DNA of 64,000 nt. Source: Brevundimonas halotolerans (GTDB lineage: Bacteria; Pseudomonadota; Alphaproteobacteria; Caulobacterales; Caulobacteraceae). A program made the translations under genes and the position numbers. The notes under the pieces were generated by a model that did not search any database, had not been told where the DNA came from, and saw only the letters and a list, made by a program, of their open reading frames with translations. Of the stretch, positions 26,843-35,245 are shown in pieces. The DNA is taken from contig NZ_QTTA01000019.1 of the NCBI RefSeq assembly GCF_003730275.1, forward strand, positions 120,879 to 184,878, given 5' to 3'. Numbering within the stretch: position 1 is the first letter of the stretch; each line of letters opens with the position of its first letter.

Positions 26843-27382
26843 TCAGGCCGCTTCGGCGGCGGCCGGGGCCGGCGGGGCCTTCTTGGCGCTCAGCGACTTG
26901 GCCAGCAGCTCGACGGCCGCGTCCTTGTCGATGCGGTTGGCGGCGGCGACTTCGCGGGCCATGCGATCCAGGGCCGATTCGTACAGCTGGCGCTCCGAAT
27001 AGGACTGTTCCGGCTGGGTGTCGGCGCGGTGCAGGTCGCGTACCACTTCGGCGATCGAGATCAGGTCGCCCGAGTTGATCTTGGCCTCATATTCCTGGGC
27101 GCGACGCGACCACATGGTGCGCTTGATGCGGGCGCGGCCCTTCAGCGTCACCAGGGCGCGGCTGACGACATCCTCGGCGGCCAGCGAGCGCAGACCGGCG
27201 GTCTTGGCCTTGTTGGTCGGGACGCGCAGGGTCATTTTCTCGTGGTCGAAGGTTACGACATAGACTTCCAGGGTCATGCCCGCGACTTCCTGGGTCTCCA
27301 CGGCGGCAACCTTGCCGACACCGTGAGCCGGATAGACGACCGCGTCGCCAACCTTGAATTCAAGACCACTCTTGCTCGTCAT
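26843..27382 (-). CDS. carD: CarD/CdnL-family RNA polymerase-binding regulator
   Basis: The 179-residue protein has the N-terminal RNAP-interacting domain (FKVGDAVVYPAHGVGKV, then VVTFDHEKMTLRVP) and a C-terminal helical DNA-binding domain (WSRRAQEYEAKINSGDL, ERQLYESALDRMA). CdnL stabilises open complexes at rRNA and growth genes. In Caulobacter it is degraded by ClpXP through a C-terminal Ala-Ala; this protein also ends in Ala-Ala after an Ala/Pro-rich tail. The start at 27382 matches the conserved N-terminus. It is preceded by AAAGGAAA. Confidence 0.93.
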   Translation of the reverse strand: MTSKSGLEFKVGDAVVYPAHGVGKVAAVETQEVAGMTLEVYVVTFDHEKMTLRVPTNKAKTAGLRSLAAEDVVSRALVTLKGRARIKRTMWSRRAQEYEAKINSGDLISIAEVVRDLHRADTQPEQSYSERQLYESALDRMAREVAAANRIDKDAAVELLAKSLSAKKAPPAPAAAEAA

Positions 27383-27589
27383 GTCATTTCCTTTCACGGA
27401 CGCAGACGATCGCAATTCACCTCGGCATCGAAGACGACCTGTCCCGTCCGGCAAAGCGGCGCCGGCAGACTGTCGATCTCAGATGCGGAAACGGATCACC
27501 AAACCTCTGGCCGCCCCGGTTTATGTCGGGGTTCTATCGTCACTCCGGATGGTGCGAGCGCGTCGCGGGCCATCCGACCGAATGAGATC

Positions 27590-27617
27590 AATCTATCACA
27601 AAAAGCGGAAAATTCAA
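27590..27617 (-). promoter_or_regulatory. Candidate carD promoter in a 321-bp AT-richer gap
   Basis: On the minus strand TTGAAT (27612-27617) and TAGATT (27590-27595) are 16 bases apart, a reasonable sigma-70 pair about 210 bp before carD. The region 27383-27703 has no credible gene. Its AT-rich patch (about 27585-27620) stands out from the surrounding GC-rich DNA. The leader between promoter and carD would be long. Confidence 0.45.
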
Positions 27618-27703
27618 AATATCCCCAAGCATGACCATGGGGGAGGGGCATATTGTGACCGGAATGGGGCCGTCGGCTGCCCATCCGTTGCGCAAAACCG
27701 CCG

Positions 27704-28045
27704 TCAGGAGCCCTTGCCCGGCTTTTCCGAGAAGTATTTTTCGAACTTTCCGGTCTCTCGCTCGAACTCTTCAGCGTCGGCAGGCGGTGCGCCCTTGACT
27801 GTGATGTTCGGCCAGATCTTGGCAAAGTCGGCGTTGACCTTCAGCCATTTGCCGTCCGGCTCGTCCTCGGTATCGGGCTTGATGGCATCGACCGGGCACT
27901 CGGGTTCGCAGACGCCGCAGTCGATGCATTCGTCCGGCGCGATCACCAGAAAATTCTCGCCCTCATAGAAGCAGTCGACCGGGCACACCTCGACGCAATC
28001 CATGAATTTGCAGCGGACGCAGGCGTCGGTGACGATGTAGGTCAT
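27704..28045 (-). CDS. fdxA: Seven-iron (3Fe-4S/4Fe-4S) ferredoxin
   Basis: The 113-residue ferredoxin has [14 protein letters not shown] for the 3Fe-4S side and [12 protein letters not shown] for the 4Fe-4S side, the FdxA pattern. The C-terminal extension ([15 protein letters not shown]) is also typical. It is a low-potential electron carrier in the cytoplasm. Start by ATG at 28045 directly at the conserved [10 protein letters not shown]. It is separated from the S4 gene by 69 bp on the same strand. Confidence 0.95.
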   Translation of the reverse strand: MTYIVTDACVRCKFMDCVEVCPVDCFYEGENFLVIAPDECIDCGVCEPECPVDAIKPDTEDEPDGKWLKVNADFAKIWPNITVKGAPPADAEEFERETGKFEKYFSEKPGKGS

Positions 28046-28114
28046 GAACGAAACCGGGGGTCGGAGGATCAGCCGGGGGCCGGACGCGGCAGATGGCCCC
28101 CGATCGCGCCGGTG

Positions 28115-28423
28115 TCAACCGTCGGCACCCTCCGGCGGCGGTCGCGTCAGGTCTTCATACAGGCTCGCGGCTTCTGCCGGAGGCCCACGCCGCGTCCCGA
28201 ACGCGACGATCCGCGCCTCGACCAGCCGCTCGCCCCGCATCAGGGTCACCACATCGCCCGGCCGCACGCGATAGCCCGCCTTGGACATGCGCGCCTGCTG
28301 CCCCGCCCGGGTCAGCCGCACCCGGCCCTTTTCGATAATGCGCGCGGCCTCGGTCCGGGTCGGCGACAGCCGCGCCCGCCACAGCCACACATCCAGGCGG
28401 CAGATCTCGGCGCTGTCGCTCAT
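28115..28423 (-). CDS. S4-domain RNA-binding protein (Hsp15-like)
   Basis: The 102-residue protein is essentially one S4 domain (CRLDVWLWRARLSPTRTEAA, then IIEKGRVRLT, then KAGYRVRPGDVVTL), like heat-shock protein Hsp15, which binds stalled 50S-tRNA complexes. The ATG overlaps the stop of the helicase gene (ATGA), so it is translationally coupled, a frequent pairing in alphaproteobacteria. The C-terminus is a variable acidic and Pro-rich tail. Confidence 0.88.
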   Translation of the reverse strand: MSDSAEICRLDVWLWRARLSPTRTEAARIIEKGRVRLTRAGQQARMSKAGYRVRPGDVVTLMRGERLVEARIVAFGTRRGPPAEAASLYEDLTRPPPEGADG

Positions 28424-30921
28424 GTGCCTCCCGTTGACGAGCGGGCGCGGCGCGGGCGGCGGCGCTTGGTCCGGGCAGCCGGATCCAGCGGCGCAGCCAA
28501 AGCCCGCAGGACCGCGAACGGGGAGTCCTTCACCGGCTTCGGAGTCTGTCCCGGTCGATCGGGTTGCCGCGCGCGGGTCGTCTTCAGGGCGGCAATCAAG
28601 GCCGTGGCCTCGCCGATGGTCATGCCAAGGTCCCGCAGATCGTCTGCGGACAGCGTGCCCTTTCCGGCCGCCCGCCGTTCGGCCATCGCCTCCAGCAGTT
28701 CGACCGGGGCGACGTATCGACCCACCGCGCGCAGACCGAAGGCCGACAACCTCCGCGGCGGGGGAGGGGTAGACGGCAACAGCGTCACGCCCGGACTGCG
28801 CCCCCGGAATGCCCATCCGCCGGTGAACGCCTGCGCGACCGCGCGGGGGCGGGGCTTTAACAGAGCCGGCAGCCAGACGGAATGGGCGCCCATGCGCACG
28901 CCGAATGTCCGCAGCGTGCGGCGTTCAGCCTGGCTGAGCGCGGCCAGATCGCGCTCCACCTCGGCCCTGTCGATGACGCCCCCCGCCTCAAGCAGACGGA
29001 AGGCCAGCCCGCGCGGCAGTCCCTTCAGGGCGCCGCTCTCGATCGCCGTCTTCAGTCGCTTCAGGGGTTTCAGCGCCCGGCCTGTCTCGCCCGCCAGCCA
29101 GGCCTCCAGCCGCCGCTGCGCCCGTTCACGCGCCGCTGCTGAACCCAGTTCGCCCAGCAGCCGGACTCGCGGCGCGAACCAGTCCCCACGGGGGTCTATC
29201 TGCCCCGCCCAAACGCCGCGCCACAGCACCGCGCCTTCGGGCGTCACGCCAAAGGCCTCATCCGGCTCGGCCGCCAGTCGCCCCAGCCGTCGTTCGATCT
29301 CCGGCGCCACGGCCTGCCGCGCGGCCCGGCCCAGCGCCCGCGTCTCCAGCGCGCTGGCCCCCGCCTCGGCCTTGAAGCTGATGCCGGTCAGGCGCCCGAC
29401 GGCCTGCCCCTCTACCGAGACCTCGCCGTCGTCCGAGACCTGTGTGTCGGCCTCTCCATAGTCCTTCAGCGCCTGCATCAGCACTGTCGTGCGCCGATCG
29501 ACGAAGCGCGCGGTCAGCCGCTCGTGCAGCACATCCGACAGCCGGTCCTCCAGCGCCCGCGTCCGCTCGCGCCAGTGGGCCGCGGCCTCCAGCCAGCCGG
29601 GTCGGTTGGCGATGTAGCTGAGCGTCCGCACCCCGGCGAGGCGCGCGGAAATCCGGTCGATCTGCCCCTCATCGCTGTCCAGACCGGCAAACCGGCCCGC
29701 GAACCAGTCCTCCGTCACCCGCCCGCGCGGCCCGGTCAGCGCCTCGAACAGATGCATGACCAGCTGGAAATGCTCCTCCGGCGTGGTCTTGGGAAAGTCG
29801 GGCATCTGGCAGCAGTCCCACAGCCGCATAAGACTGCCGCGTGAGCGGGCAATGCGCTGCACATCGTCCTCGCGCGCGGCCCGCCTCAGCAGCACCTCGT
29901 CCAGCGCCGGCGCCGACAGCACCAGTCCCGGCCAGTCCGGCCGCGTCTCCAGCGAGCGGATCAGGGCCGGCAGGCTGTCGAAATCCAGCCGGCCGTTCCG
30001 CCATTCCGCCGCCCGCACCGGATCGAACCGGTGCTCGACCACCTGCTCGACCAGATCGGGATCAAGGTCGGTCGCCTGGGCCGTCACGCCAAAGGTGCCG
30101 TCGCGCAGGTGCCTCCCGGCCCGCCCGGCAATCTGGCCGATCTCATGCGCATGCAGATGCCGCGTCCGCCGCCCGTCGAACTTCTTCAGCCCGGCAAAGG
30201 CCACATGGTCGACATCCATGTTCAGCCCCATGCCAATGGCATCGGTCGCCACGAGGAAATCCACCTCGCCCGACTGGAACAGGGCCACCTGGGCATTGCG
30301 CGTGCGGGGGCTGAGCGCACCCATCACCACCGCGGCCCCGCCCCTCTGGCGCCGCAACAGTTCGGCGATGGCATAGACCTGCTCGGCCGAAAAGGCGACG
30401 ACCGCGGACCGCTTGGGCAGCCGGGTCAGCTTGGCCGGCCCGGCATAGCTCAGCTGCGACAGCCGCTCCCGGTGCCGGATCTCGGCATCGGGCACCAGCC
30501 GCCGGATCAGCGGCGCCATCGTCCCGGCGCCCAGGAACAGGGTCTCGAACCGGCCCCGGGCATGCAGCAGCCTGTGGGTGAACAGATGCCCGCGCTCGGG
30601 GTCCGCGACCAGCTGGATCTCATCGACCGCCACAAAGTCGACCGCCCGGTCCATCGGCATGGCCTCGACCGTACAGACGAAATAGCGCGGTCGCTCGGGG
30701 ACGATCTTCTCCTCGCCGGTGATCAGGGCGACCGAGGCCGCGCCTCGCTGGCGCACCACCCGCTCATAGACCTCCCGCGCCAGAAGCCGCAGCGGCAGGC
30801 CGATCATGCCCGAGGCATGGCCCAGCATCCGCTCGACCGCCAGATGGGTCTTGCCGGTATTGGTGGGCCCCAGCACCGCCACAACCTGCGCTGCCGACTG
30901 ACCTGTGGGGCGATCGCTCAT
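28420..30921 (-). CDS. Suv3-like DEAD/DEXH RNA helicase
   Basis: The 833-residue protein has motif I GPTNTGKT (18-25), motif II DEIQ (near 99), an AGT segment and motif VI QIAGRAGRH. It resembles mitochondrial SUV3 and the alphaproteobacterial helicases of that type. The middle contains a Suv3-type helical region, and the C-terminus is Pro/Arg-rich and ends in a very basic segment suited to RNA binding. A role in RNA turnover or ribosome assembly is inferred. First gene of an operon with the S4 protein. Confidence 0.88.
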   Translation of the reverse strand: MSDRPTGQSAAQVVAVLGPTNTGKTHLAVERMLGHASGMIGLPLRLLAREVYERVVRQRGAASVALITGEEKIVPERPRYFVCTVEAMPMDRAVDFVAVDEIQLVADPERGHLFTHRLLHARGRFETLFLGAGTMAPLIRRLVPDAEIRHRERLSQLSYAGPAKLTRLPKRSAVVAFSAEQVYAIAELLRRQRGGAAVVMGALSPRTRNAQVALFQSGEVDFLVATDAIGMGLNMDVDHVAFAGLKKFDGRRTRHLHAHEIGQIAGRAGRHLRDGTFGVTAQATDLDPDLVEQVVEHRFDPVRAAEWRNGRLDFDSLPALIRSLETRPDWPGLVLSAPALDEVLLRRAAREDDVQRIARSRGSLMRLWDCCQMPDFPKTTPEEHFQLVMHLFEALTGPRGRVTEDWFAGRFAGLDSDEGQIDRISARLAGVRTLSYIANRPGWLEAAAHWRERTRALEDRLSDVLHERLTARFVDRRTTVLMQALKDYGEADTQVSDDGEVSVEGQAVGRLTGISFKAEAGASALETRALGRAARQAVAPEIERRLGRLAAEPDEAFGVTPEGAVLWRGVWAGQIDPRGDWFAPRVRLLGELGSAAARERAQRRLEAWLAGETGRALKPLKRLKTAIESGALKGLPRGLAFRLLEAGGVIDRAEVERDLAALSQAERRTLRTFGVRMGAHSVWLPALLKPRPRAVAQAFTGGWAFRGRSPGVTLLPSTPPPPRRLSAFGLRAVGRYVAPVELLEAMAERRAAGKGTLSADDLRDLGMTIGEATALIAALKTTRARQPDRPGQTPKPVKDSPFAVLRALAAPLDPAARTKRRRPRRARSSTGGT

Positions 30922-31215
30922 GACAGGCTCAAGGTGGGGCGCGCGAAGCGGGGACTCAACCGGATAAATCGTCCCGCCCGCCGCAGCGGCCCGATTAACA
31001 GGGGACGGCGCGCGTGTGGAACAAGCGCGAAACGAATCAGGACCGAATCACTGACACCCAGAGATTCGGGGTTTGTTCACCGCAACATATTGTATCTTAA
31101 TGCCGATTAACCACAACCGTCGACCGGGCCGGCCGCAGGATCCGCACGTTTTTCAGCCCGGAGGACACCCGGGCGCTTCCCCTGTTTCCCGCGACCCGCT
31201 AGGTCCACCCCCGAC

Positions 31216-31292
31216 GGCCCCGTAGCTCAGCTGCATAGAGCAAGGCTTTCCTAAAGCCGAGGTCGCAGGTTGGAGTCCTGCCGGGGTCGCCA
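31216..31292 (+). tRNA. tRNA-Arg (anticodon CCT), with swapped 19-56 pair
   Basis: The cloverleaf is complete. The acceptor GGCCCCG/CGGGGTC has one G-T pair. The D stem is GCTC/GAGC, the anticodon loop TTCCTAA with CCT at 31250-31252, and the T stem GCAGG/CCTGC. The discriminator is G and CCA is encoded (31290-31292). Three positions are odd. The D loop reads AGCTGCATA where AGCTGGATA is expected (position 19 is C, at 31234). The T loop reads TTGGAGT where TTCGAGT is expected (position 56 is G, at 31272). The anticodon stem has an A-G mismatch at 27-43. It reads AGG codons. Confidence 0.9.
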
Positions 31293-31332
31293 GTTCTTGA
31301 TTTGTTCTCATGCGCGGCCCATAGTTCCGCGC

Positions 31333-32421
31333 ATGGTCCAGACGACAGTCCGCAAGGCGCCCAAGGGCAGGGGCGCGCGCTCCAATGCCACCGGTCGCTA
31401 TGAGCCACACGTGGCCGAGGCCATGGACGACGGCTGGACCTCCGACGACGCCGAGGTCGCCCCGCTGCGCACCGAACAGCTGATCGAGCGGCCCAGGACC
31501 ATCATTTCGAAGAACACCAGCCCGGATGTCGGCTTCGACCGCTCGATCAATCCCTACAAGGGCTGCGAGCACGGCTGCATCTACTGCTACGCCCGGCCGT
31601 CCCATGCCTGGATGGGCCTGTCCCCGGGGCTGGATTTCGAGAGCCGGATCTTCGTCAAACCCGACGCCGCCCGTCTGCTGGAACGGGAGCTGGCCCACCC
31701 GAAATACGTCTGCAAACGCATCCATGTCGGCGGCAACACCGACCCCTATCAGCCGGTCGAGGACGAGCGGCAGACGACCCGCAGCCTTTTGCAGGTCATG
31801 CAGCGCTTCAATCAGCCCTTCAGCCTGATCACCAAGTCGTTCCGCGTCACCCGCGATCTCGACATCCTCGGCCCCATGGGGCGGGAGAACCTGGCCCAGG
31901 TGTTCGTCTCGATCACCACTCTCGACCGGTCGCTGGCCCGGACGATGGAGCCGCGCGCCTCGACCCCCGAACGGCGGCTGGAGGCGATCAAGCGCCTGTC
32001 AGACGCGGGCGTGCCTGTCGGCGTCGGCTTTGCTCCGGTCATCCCCGGGCTCAATGACCATGAGCTGGAAGACGTGCTGAAGGCGGCGGCCAGGGCCGGG
32101 GCGACCCGCGCCATGTATGTCACCCTGCGCCTGCCGCTCGAGATCAAGGACCTGTTCCGCGAATGGCTCGAGGACGCCCGCCCCGACCGCGCCAGACGCG
32201 TCATGTCGCTGATCCGCCAGACGCGCGGGGGCAAGGATTATGACGCCGACTGGTCCCAGCGGATGAAGGGCACCGGCCCCGTCGCCCAACTGATCGCCAC
32301 CCGCTATCGCGCCGCCGCCAAACGCTATGGCCTCGACACGCCCCAGCCCCTGCTGGACATCACCCGTTTCAAGGTCCCGCCCGAGTTCCGCCCCCAGATG
32401 GACCTGTTCGACGGGACGTGA
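31333..32421 (+). CDS. PA0069-family radical SAM protein
   Basis: The 362-residue protein has the radical SAM cluster motif CEHGCIYC (CxxxCxxC) in NPYKGCEHGCIYCYARPSH. HVGGNTDPYQP and SITTLD follow, the family signature of PA0069-type proteins, related in layout to spore photoproduct lyase. The substrate is unknown. The start at 31333 follows the tRNA-Arg by about 40 bp and begins at a basic N-terminus; an upstream GTG-type or ATG start in the tRNA is excluded by overlap. It is convergent with the methyltransferase gene, with 3 bp between the stops. Confidence 0.9.
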   Translation: MVQTTVRKAPKGRGARSNATGRYEPHVAEAMDDGWTSDDAEVAPLRTEQLIERPRTIISKNTSPDVGFDRSINPYKGCEHGCIYCYARPSHAWMGLSPGLDFESRIFVKPDAARLLERELAHPKYVCKRIHVGGNTDPYQPVEDERQTTRSLLQVMQRFNQPFSLITKSFRVTRDLDILGPMGRENLAQVFVSITTLDRSLARTMEPRASTPERRLEAIKRLSDAGVPVGVGFAPVIPGLNDHELEDVLKAAARAGATRAMYVTLRLPLEIKDLFREWLEDARPDRARRVMSLIRQTRGGKDYDADWSQRMKGTGPVAQLIATRYRAAAKRYGLDTPQPLLDITRFKVPPEFRPQMDLFDGT

Positions 32422-32424
32422 GGC

Positions 32425-33660
32425 TTACCGCCGGAAGGTGCCGACCAGTTCGACGTGGGCGGACCACAGGAACTGGTCGATGGGGGTCACGGCCTCCAGC
32501 ACAAAGCCGGCCTCGACCAGAATGCGGGCGTCGCGGGCAAAGGTCACGGGGTTGCACGACACCCCGACCACGGTGGTGGCGCCGGAGGCCGCGATCTGCT
32601 CGACCTGGGCCTGGGCCCCGGCGCGCGGGGGGTCGAACACCACCGTGTCGATGCCCTTCAGGTCATGGGGCGTCAGCGGGCGGCGGAACAGGTCGCGGGC
32701 CACGGCCTCGATCGGCGACAGACCCTTCAGCCCCGCCCGCCCGGCCTTCAGGGCAGCGATCCCCCCCTCGGCGGCGTCGGCGGCCAGCACCGGCGCGACC
32801 GAGGCCAGCGGAAAGGTAAAGGTGCCCGCGCCACAGAACAGGTCGGCGATCCGTTTCGCGCCCTTCACCCCCTCCAGCAGCCGGGTGACCATGGCGGCCT
32901 CGGCCTCGGGCACAGCCTGCAGGAAGCCGCCGGGCGGCAGAGTCACCGCGGCCGGACCGAAGCGGACGCGCGGCGCCCGGCGCATGGCCAGCACCTCGCC
33001 GGCAAGGCTCAGGCGGGCCAGATCGGCGGCCTCGGCGGCGCGGATGGCCTGCTGGCGGCGGTCGGCGGGCAGGCCGCCCGAGCGCCGCTCGACCCCGGTG
33101 ACGTCGACGTCCAGACCGGTCTCGGTCAGGGTCACATGCAGGGTCGGGGCCGACTTGGGGTGGTCGAGGAAGGCGGCGGCCACCGGGATCAGTCGGGGCA
33201 GGGCCTCGACCAGTCGCGGGTCGGCGATCACGCAGGTCTGGATCGGCACCAGCGCCCACGAGCGCCGCCCCTTGAAGCCGAGGGAGACGGTGCCGTCGGC
33301 GGCGCGCCGGGCATGCAGGGCCAGCCGCCGCCGGGTCGCGGGCGGGATGCCGACGGTCGGCCGGATGTCGGGCTCCAGCCCCTGTCGGGCCAGCGCCAGC
33401 CGCACCTGCTCGCCCTTCCACGCCAGATAGGGGTCGGTCTGCCAGTGCTGCAGGGCACAGCCGCCGCAGGTGCCGAAATGGGGGCAGGGCGGCACCTGCC
33501 GCTCGGGTGACGGCGCGATCAGCGTCAGCCCCTCGGCGCGGCCATCCCTGACCTCGGCCTCGATCACCTCGCCCGCCAGCGTCAGGGGGGCGAACACCGG
33601 GCCGGGGGCCACCCCGTCGCCCTGGGCGCCCACATGGGAAATCGTCAGCCGTTCACGCAT
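32425..33660 (-). CDS. Class I SAM-dependent RNA (uracil-5) methyltransferase, TrmA/RumA family
   Basis: The 411-residue protein has a short TRAM-like N-terminus. The Fe-S Cys set follows (C in CPHFGTCGGC, with the fourth in QTCVIAD), then a SAM-binding DLFCGAGTF, DPPRAG, and the catalytic GVSCNPVTFARD, where Cys attacks the uracil. This is the RlmD/RlmC/TrmA layout; which uracil it methylates cannot be told. The start at 33660 gives a typical N-terminus (RLTISHVGAQGDGVA). Confidence 0.9.
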   Translation of the reverse strand: MRERLTISHVGAQGDGVAPGPVFAPLTLAGEVIEAEVRDGRAEGLTLIAPSPERQVPPCPHFGTCGGCALQHWQTDPYLAWKGEQVRLALARQGLEPDIRPTVGIPPATRRRLALHARRAADGTVSLGFKGRRSWALVPIQTCVIADPRLVEALPRLIPVAAAFLDHPKSAPTLHVTLTETGLDVDVTGVERRSGGLPADRRQQAIRAAEAADLARLSLAGEVLAMRRAPRVRFGPAAVTLPPGGFLQAVPEAEAAMVTRLLEGVKGAKRIADLFCGAGTFTFPLASVAPVLAADAAEGGIAALKAGRAGLKGLSPIEAVARDLFRRPLTPHDLKGIDTVVFDPPRAGAQAQVEQIAASGATTVVGVSCNPVTFARDARILVEAGFVLEAVTPIDQFLWSAHVELVGTFRR

Positions 33661-33816
33661 GGCGCCTCCAAGCAGCTTTCGCGGCCCAGAGCAAACCGGC
33701 ACCCCTGCCCGAAACCTGAACGAAGATGAACGGGCTGCTCAAATGCCGTTCAGTCCCGCCTCCCTACAAGGGGTCATCACAGGGGCAAGTCGTCCCTCAG
33801 AAACAAGGAGCCCGCG

Positions 33817-34437
33817 ATGCACAAGACCCCGATCCGTGCCGGTATCATCGCTTCGGCGATCGCTGCCGCGGGCCTGCTGGCCGCCAGCCCGTCCGTCGCC
33901 CAGAGCTATGGCCAGCCGTACGGCTATGGCCAGGGATACGGCCAGTCCTATCCGCAGCAGTCCTATTGCCAGTCGGGCCGTGGGCAGCGTCAGGCCGCCG
34001 GTGCCACCTTTGGTGCCGTCCTGGGCGCCGTGGCCGGATCCCAGGTCAGCGCCCGGGGCAGGCGCACCGAAGGCAGTGTCATCGGTGGCGTACTGGGGGC
34101 CGTGATCGGTGCCGGAGTGGGCGGAAGCTCGGGCCAGTGCCAGGCCGGCTATGACCAGCGCGGCTACGACAACCGCAGCTATGGGTACCAGCAGCCCCAG
34201 CGCCGCCAGCCCTACGGCTACAATCAGGGCTACCCTGATCCCCGCTATGATGATCGCCGCTACGACGATCGCGGATACGACGACCGGGGTTACGACGACC
34301 GTCGCTATGACGATCGCGCCCGGGGTCAGGACTGCAGCCTGAGTGAAAGCACCATCCGTCTTCCCGATGGCCGTCAGGAGGTGCGCTACGTCCGCGCCTG
34401 CCGCGACGCCCGGGGTCAGTATCGCGTCGTCGACTAA
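33817..34437 (+). CDS. Exported glycine-zipper protein with Tyr-Asp-Asp-Arg repeats
   Basis: The 206-residue protein has a signal peptide (cleavage near SVAQ). A Tyr/Gly/Gln-rich segment follows, then two glycine-zipper helices (GAVLGAVAGS and GGVLGAVIGAGVGG) typical of YMGG-like outer-membrane or envelope proteins. A low-complexity stretch with about six copies of (R/G)YDDR runs from about 137 to 168, and the C-terminus has two Cys residues (QDCSLSES, VRACRD). The function is unknown; surface or envelope location is inferred from the zipper. AAGGAG precedes the ATG. Confidence 0.8.
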   Translation: MHKTPIRAGIIASAIAAAGLLAASPSVAQSYGQPYGYGQGYGQSYPQQSYCQSGRGQRQAAGATFGAVLGAVAGSQVSARGRRTEGSVIGGVLGAVIGAGVGGSSGQCQAGYDQRGYDNRSYGYQQPQRRQPYGYNQGYPDPRYDDRRYDDRGYDDRGYDDRRYDDRARGQDCSLSESTIRLPDGRQEVRYVRACRDARGQYRVVD

Positions 34438-34466
34438 TTTCAGCCCCCCTGTCTGTCGACGACGTG

Positions 34467-34509
34467 GAGGGACGCCGCCGGAGGAGCAATCCCCCGGTGG
34501 CGTCTCCTC
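34467..34509. terminator. Large hairpin between convergent genes
   Basis: GAGGGACGCC (34467-34476) pairs with GGCGTC-T-CCTC (34499-34509), extended inwards by GCCGG/CCGGT. It lies 29 bp after the glycine-zipper stop and overlaps the stop of tlyA. No long T-tract is present, so it may act as a weak bidirectional terminator or an mRNA 3' stabiliser. Confidence 0.45.
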
Positions 34510-35245
34510 AATTGTGGGGACCCTTTGCCCACAGCAGATATTCGACATTGCCGTCGCCGCCGGTGACCGGGCTCTCGGCCGAGGCCTGGACGGTCCAGCC
34601 CAACGCCTCCACCCCGGCGGACACCCGCGCCAGCGCTGCCTGACGCGCCTCGGGGTCGCGCATTACCCCGCCCCGTCCGACATCCTTTGGCCCGTCCGCC
34701 TCGAACTGGGGTTTGACCAGCGCCACGAGGTCCGCCCCCGGCGCCGCCAGCGACAGGGGCACGGGCAGCACCTTCAACAGGCTGATGAAGCTGGCGTCAC
34801 AGACGATCAGCTCGGGCGCCGGTTCGATCTGGTCGGCGGTCAGGTCGCGCGCATCGGTGCGCTCCAGCACCACCACGCGGGGGTCCGCTGCGATCCGCTC
34901 GTGCAGCTGGCCATGGCCGACATCGACCGCATGAACCCGGGCCGCCCCCCGGATCAGGCAGACCTCGGTAAAGCCGCCGGTCGAGGCGCCGACGTCCAGC
35001 ACGCTCCGCCCCTCGACCGCGATGGGCCACAGCGTCAGGGCATGATCCAGCTTCAGCGCGCCCCGCCCGACAAACGGATGGGCGGCCTCGGCCTCGATGA
35101 CCGCATCCTCGGCCACCCTGGCGGCAGGCTTTGTGACCACCTGCCCCGCCACCGTCACCCCGCCCGCCTCAATGGCCGCGCGTGCCTGCGGCCGGCTGTC
35201 GAACAGGCCGCGTGCGATCAGCAGCTGGTCGAGGCGGACGCTCAC
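34508..35245 (-). CDS. tlyA: TlyA-family rRNA 2'-O-methyltransferase
   Basis: The 245-residue protein has an N-terminal S4 RNA-binding domain (RLDQLLIARGLFDSRPQARA, then ARVAEDA). An FtsJ-like methyltransferase domain follows, with the SAM motif LDVGASTGGFT, then VHAVDVGHGQLH, and KPQFE late. TlyA methylates cytidines in 16S and 23S rRNA and sets capreomycin sensitivity in mycobacteria. The name hemolysin is historical. The ATG overlaps the stop of valS (ATGA), so the genes are coupled. Confidence 0.93.
   Translation of the reverse strand: MSVRLDQLLIARGLFDSRPQARAAIEAGGVTVAGQVVTKPAARVAEDAVIEAEAAHPFVGRGALKLDHALTLWPIAVEGRSVLDVGASTGGFTEVCLIRGAARVHAVDVGHGQLHERIAADPRVVVLERTDARDLTADQIEPAPELIVCDASFISLLKVLPVPLSLAAPGADLVALVKPQFEADGPKDVGRGGVMRDPEARQAALARVSAGVEALGWTVQASAESPVTGGDGNVEYLLWAKGPHN

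Noticed and set aside
31097..31110. TTAA-N6-TTAA upstream of the tRNA-Arg as a CtrA box
   Set aside because: The spacing is six bases, one short of the consensus, and no cell-cycle gene follows.
34230..34320. Tandem DNA repeat as a CRISPR or satellite
   Set aside because: It is in-frame Tyr-Asp-Asp-Arg coding repetition of the glycine-zipper gene. Units are too short and contain no spacers.
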